This document shows positions 62,603-64,000 of a DNA stretch of 64,000 bases, piece after piece. The notes beneath the pieces were generated by a model. It was not told the DNA's origin and searched no databases. It was given only the letters and a program-made list of their open reading frames with translations. Numbering within the stretch: the first letter of the stretch is position 1; the number at the start of each line of letters is the position of its first letter. The position numbers were made by a program, and so were the translations under genes. The stretch is from Acidianus brierleyi (GTDB taxonomy: Archaea > Thermoproteota > Thermoprotei_A > Sulfolobales > Sulfolobaceae). The stretch is taken from positions 2,178,501 to 2,242,500 of the forward strand of contig NZ_CP029289.2 in NCBI RefSeq assembly GCF_003201835.2, read 5' to 3'.

Positions 62603-63448
62603 ATGAAAAGATACGCGTTATTATTAATAATTCCAATGTTGTTTGCTCCCCTTTTATTTGCTACTCCGTCTTCAAATTATCAATACGTACAGTATCAGAT
62701 AAATTATTCTTCAATGACTCAATCTACTCACTATAATTCTACCACGTCTCTTCATTTATATTTAACATTAAATTCTACAAAAATTTCAAATAATCAATAC
62801 GAGAACATGATAAAGATTATTGGAAATATAACTGCTACAAATTTCAACCATCATATGAGAATGAAATTTGTCACTAGTAAGATATTTAATCAGCATAATT
62901 TTACTAAACAGATAAACATTACTTATAAATTCAAGAGCAATTTCAGCATCGTGGCAAAATTTGAAAAGATGAATTTCACTAGTATACTAAACTTTACTAA
63001 AGACGTATTGTATAATTTCACTTCAAACATGCTGAACGTAACATATAATTTTACTTATAAACCGATAGGATTAACTGTAATAAACTTTAATGGAGTAAAA
63101 TATATTGGAAAAGAATTCGCATACAACTTAAATGCTACTGCAAGCAGTAATATTTCTGGAATTTTCAATTTAGGAATGAAATATAGTTACGAGAACCACA
63201 TGGAGGGGAATGTAAAAACATTTATACAAGGTTTAATATATTCAGTAAATATGCATGGTACCTCAAAAATTATTACAACTTATAGTTTAGGTATGTTTAA
63301 TGGTAATCAAACGACAATAAAAACAGAGAGCTTACAAATTATGCTAATGTCAACTAATATACCATTAGGAGATCCCATGAGTCCAATGTCTTTCATTCCT
63401 GTAGTCTTTAGTAGTTCAGGTACGTATTCAATTTTAAGATATATCTAA
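62603..63448 (+). CDS. Secreted glycoprotein-like protein, unknown function
   Basis: A 281-residue protein with a clear signal peptide (MKRYALLLIIPMLFAPLLFATPSSN) and no further membrane helix. It has many Asn-x-Ser/Thr sites (NYSS, NSTT, NITA, NFTK, NVTY and more), typical of N-glycosylated surface proteins of Sulfolobales. Mainly beta strands. No family recognised. It is a single gene. Confidence 0.6.
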   Translation: MKRYALLLIIPMLFAPLLFATPSSNYQYVQYQINYSSMTQSTHYNSTTSLHLYLTLNSTKISNNQYENMIKIIGNITATNFNHHMRMKFVTSKIFNQHNFTKQINITYKFKSNFSIVAKFEKMNFTSILNFTKDVLYNFTSNMLNVTYNFTYKPIGLTVINFNGVKYIGKEFAYNLNATASSNISGIFNLGMKYSYENHMEGNVKTFIQGLIYSVNMHGTSKIITTYSLGMFNGNQTTIKTESLQIMLMSTNIPLGDPMSPMSFIPVVFSSSGTYSILRYI

Positions 63449-63643
63449 TTTTTAATTTCTTTTAAACCATATTATAAATAATTTGAAGTAAAAAATTAAT
63501 TTTTTATTATATTACGCTATTTTCCAGATAAATTTTCAATAAAGCTATTTTTGGTTATTAGCTAAAGATAGATCTTTTACATAATCATCAATGGATTATT
63601 CTCAGACGATATAAATTTAAACCTTATTTCCATTTTATTTTTA

Positions 63644-64000
63644 ATGATAATTTCTTCGGAAAAATTACCCGAAAAAGCTAAACAAATAATTCAAGTTAAA
63701 GATGAAAACGTTACTGAAGAAGATCTAAAAGAAGCTATAGCTCTTCTAACATGGCCCAGAAAAATATCTGAATACATAGATAAAATGCCAAAACTACAGG
63801 TCATACAAACTTTTTCTGCTGGAGTAGATGATGTACCGTTTTCGAAAATTCCACCTAACGTAAAAATATTTTCTAATGCTGGCGCTTATGCATTGCCAGT
63901 AGCAGAACACGCTTTCGGTTTGATACTATCTTTAGCAAAAGGGATTAATAAAAGAAAAAGGATAGAAAGTTATCAACTTAACGGTAAAATTATTCTAATA
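63644..64000 (+). CDS. D-isomer-specific 2-hydroxyacid dehydrogenase (partial, runs off the window)
   Basis: The frame is open from the ATG at 63644 to the end of the window (119 codons). LLTWPRKISEYIDKMPKLQVIQTFSAGVDDVPF is the substrate-domain signature (sAGvD), and NAGAYALPVAEHAFGLILSLAKGINKR is the hinge before the nucleotide-binding domain. The catalytic and NAD-binding parts lie beyond the window. It could be a glyoxylate/hydroxypyruvate or phosphoglycerate-type enzyme. Confidence 0.85.
   Translation, partial: MIISSEKLPEKAKQIIQVKDENVTEEDLKEAIALLTWPRKISEYIDKMPKLQVIQTFSAGVDDVPFSKIPPNVKIFSNAGAYALPVAEHAFGLILSLAKGINKRKRIESYQLNGKIILI

Overview
This window is chromosomal DNA from a thermoacidophilic crenarchaeon of the order Sulfolobales. 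An Acidianus- or Sulfurisphaera-like genus is my guess; the exact genus is not decided by the sequence. The reasons are the AT-rich composition, 24-nt CRISPR repeats ending in TTGAAAG with a csa1-cas1-cas2-cas4-csa3 module, a 4-hydroxybutyryl-CoA dehydratase (3-hydroxypropionate/4-hydroxybutyrate carbon fixation), a thermopsin-like protease, PaREP1 proteins and archaeal insertion-sequence types. I recognised no rRNA or tRNA gene.

Layout. 1-6238: two CRISPR arrays pointing outward from nearly identical 272-bp leaders, with the adaptation genes and the Csa3 regulator between them and no interference genes. 6249-10273: a ParA-like ATPase, a tiny membrane peptide, a winged-helix-like protein, a PH-domain membrane protein and proC. 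10722-17109: a pile of mobile elements (two TnpB-less derivatives that keep the TnpB guide-RNA end, an ISH3-like IS, a MITE) around a broken radical-SAM/MFS export cluster, flanked by halves of two broken genes. 17456-42431: mostly ordinary chromosome, with membrane proteins, PaREP1 genes, a MIP18-type Fe-S assembly protein, a Snf2 helicase with a SWIM partner, a radical-SAM maturase preceded by a probable RiPP precursor, a four-gene U32/MBL/radical-SAM operon (possibly heme related), 4-hydroxybutyryl-CoA dehydratase, a macrodomain protein, Pcm and a thermopsin-like protein. 42556-50939: two inverted copies of a TnpB element carrying an IS110 element, enclosing a Hef-like helicase and its partner. 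51028-55307: a hypothetical protein, a methyltransferase, a frameshifted PaREP1 gene and an archaeal ATPase. 55725-59958: a second IS pile (IS5-like inside ISH3-like, plus IS110), again flanked by gene halves. 60583-64000: an HTH/beta-helix regulator, a DUF72 protein, a secreted protein and the start of a D-2-hydroxyacid dehydrogenase.

Main conclusions. (1) Three genes are each split in two, and the halves rejoin exactly in frame when the mobile DNA is removed: a secreted protein (55725-55893 + 11446-10722, 894 nt), an NCS1 permease (59958-59675 + 16218-17109, 1176 nt) and a small membrane protein (45635-45231 + 50940-51026, 492 nt). The orientations imply two IS-mediated inversions, one of about 40 kb and one of about 3.2 kb nested inside it. 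(2) The insertions have TTTAT at the left end and no target duplication, as expected of IS200/IS605-type TnpB elements, so the target motif and guides can be read off directly. (3) The IS110 copies carry, upstream of the catalytic domain, a structured segment with four short stretches matching left target, right target, left donor and right donor in the order known for bridge RNAs. (4) A 24-codon peptide gene directly precedes a SPASM radical-SAM enzyme whose start codon appears to have become ACG; this looks like an undescribed archaeal RiPP system.
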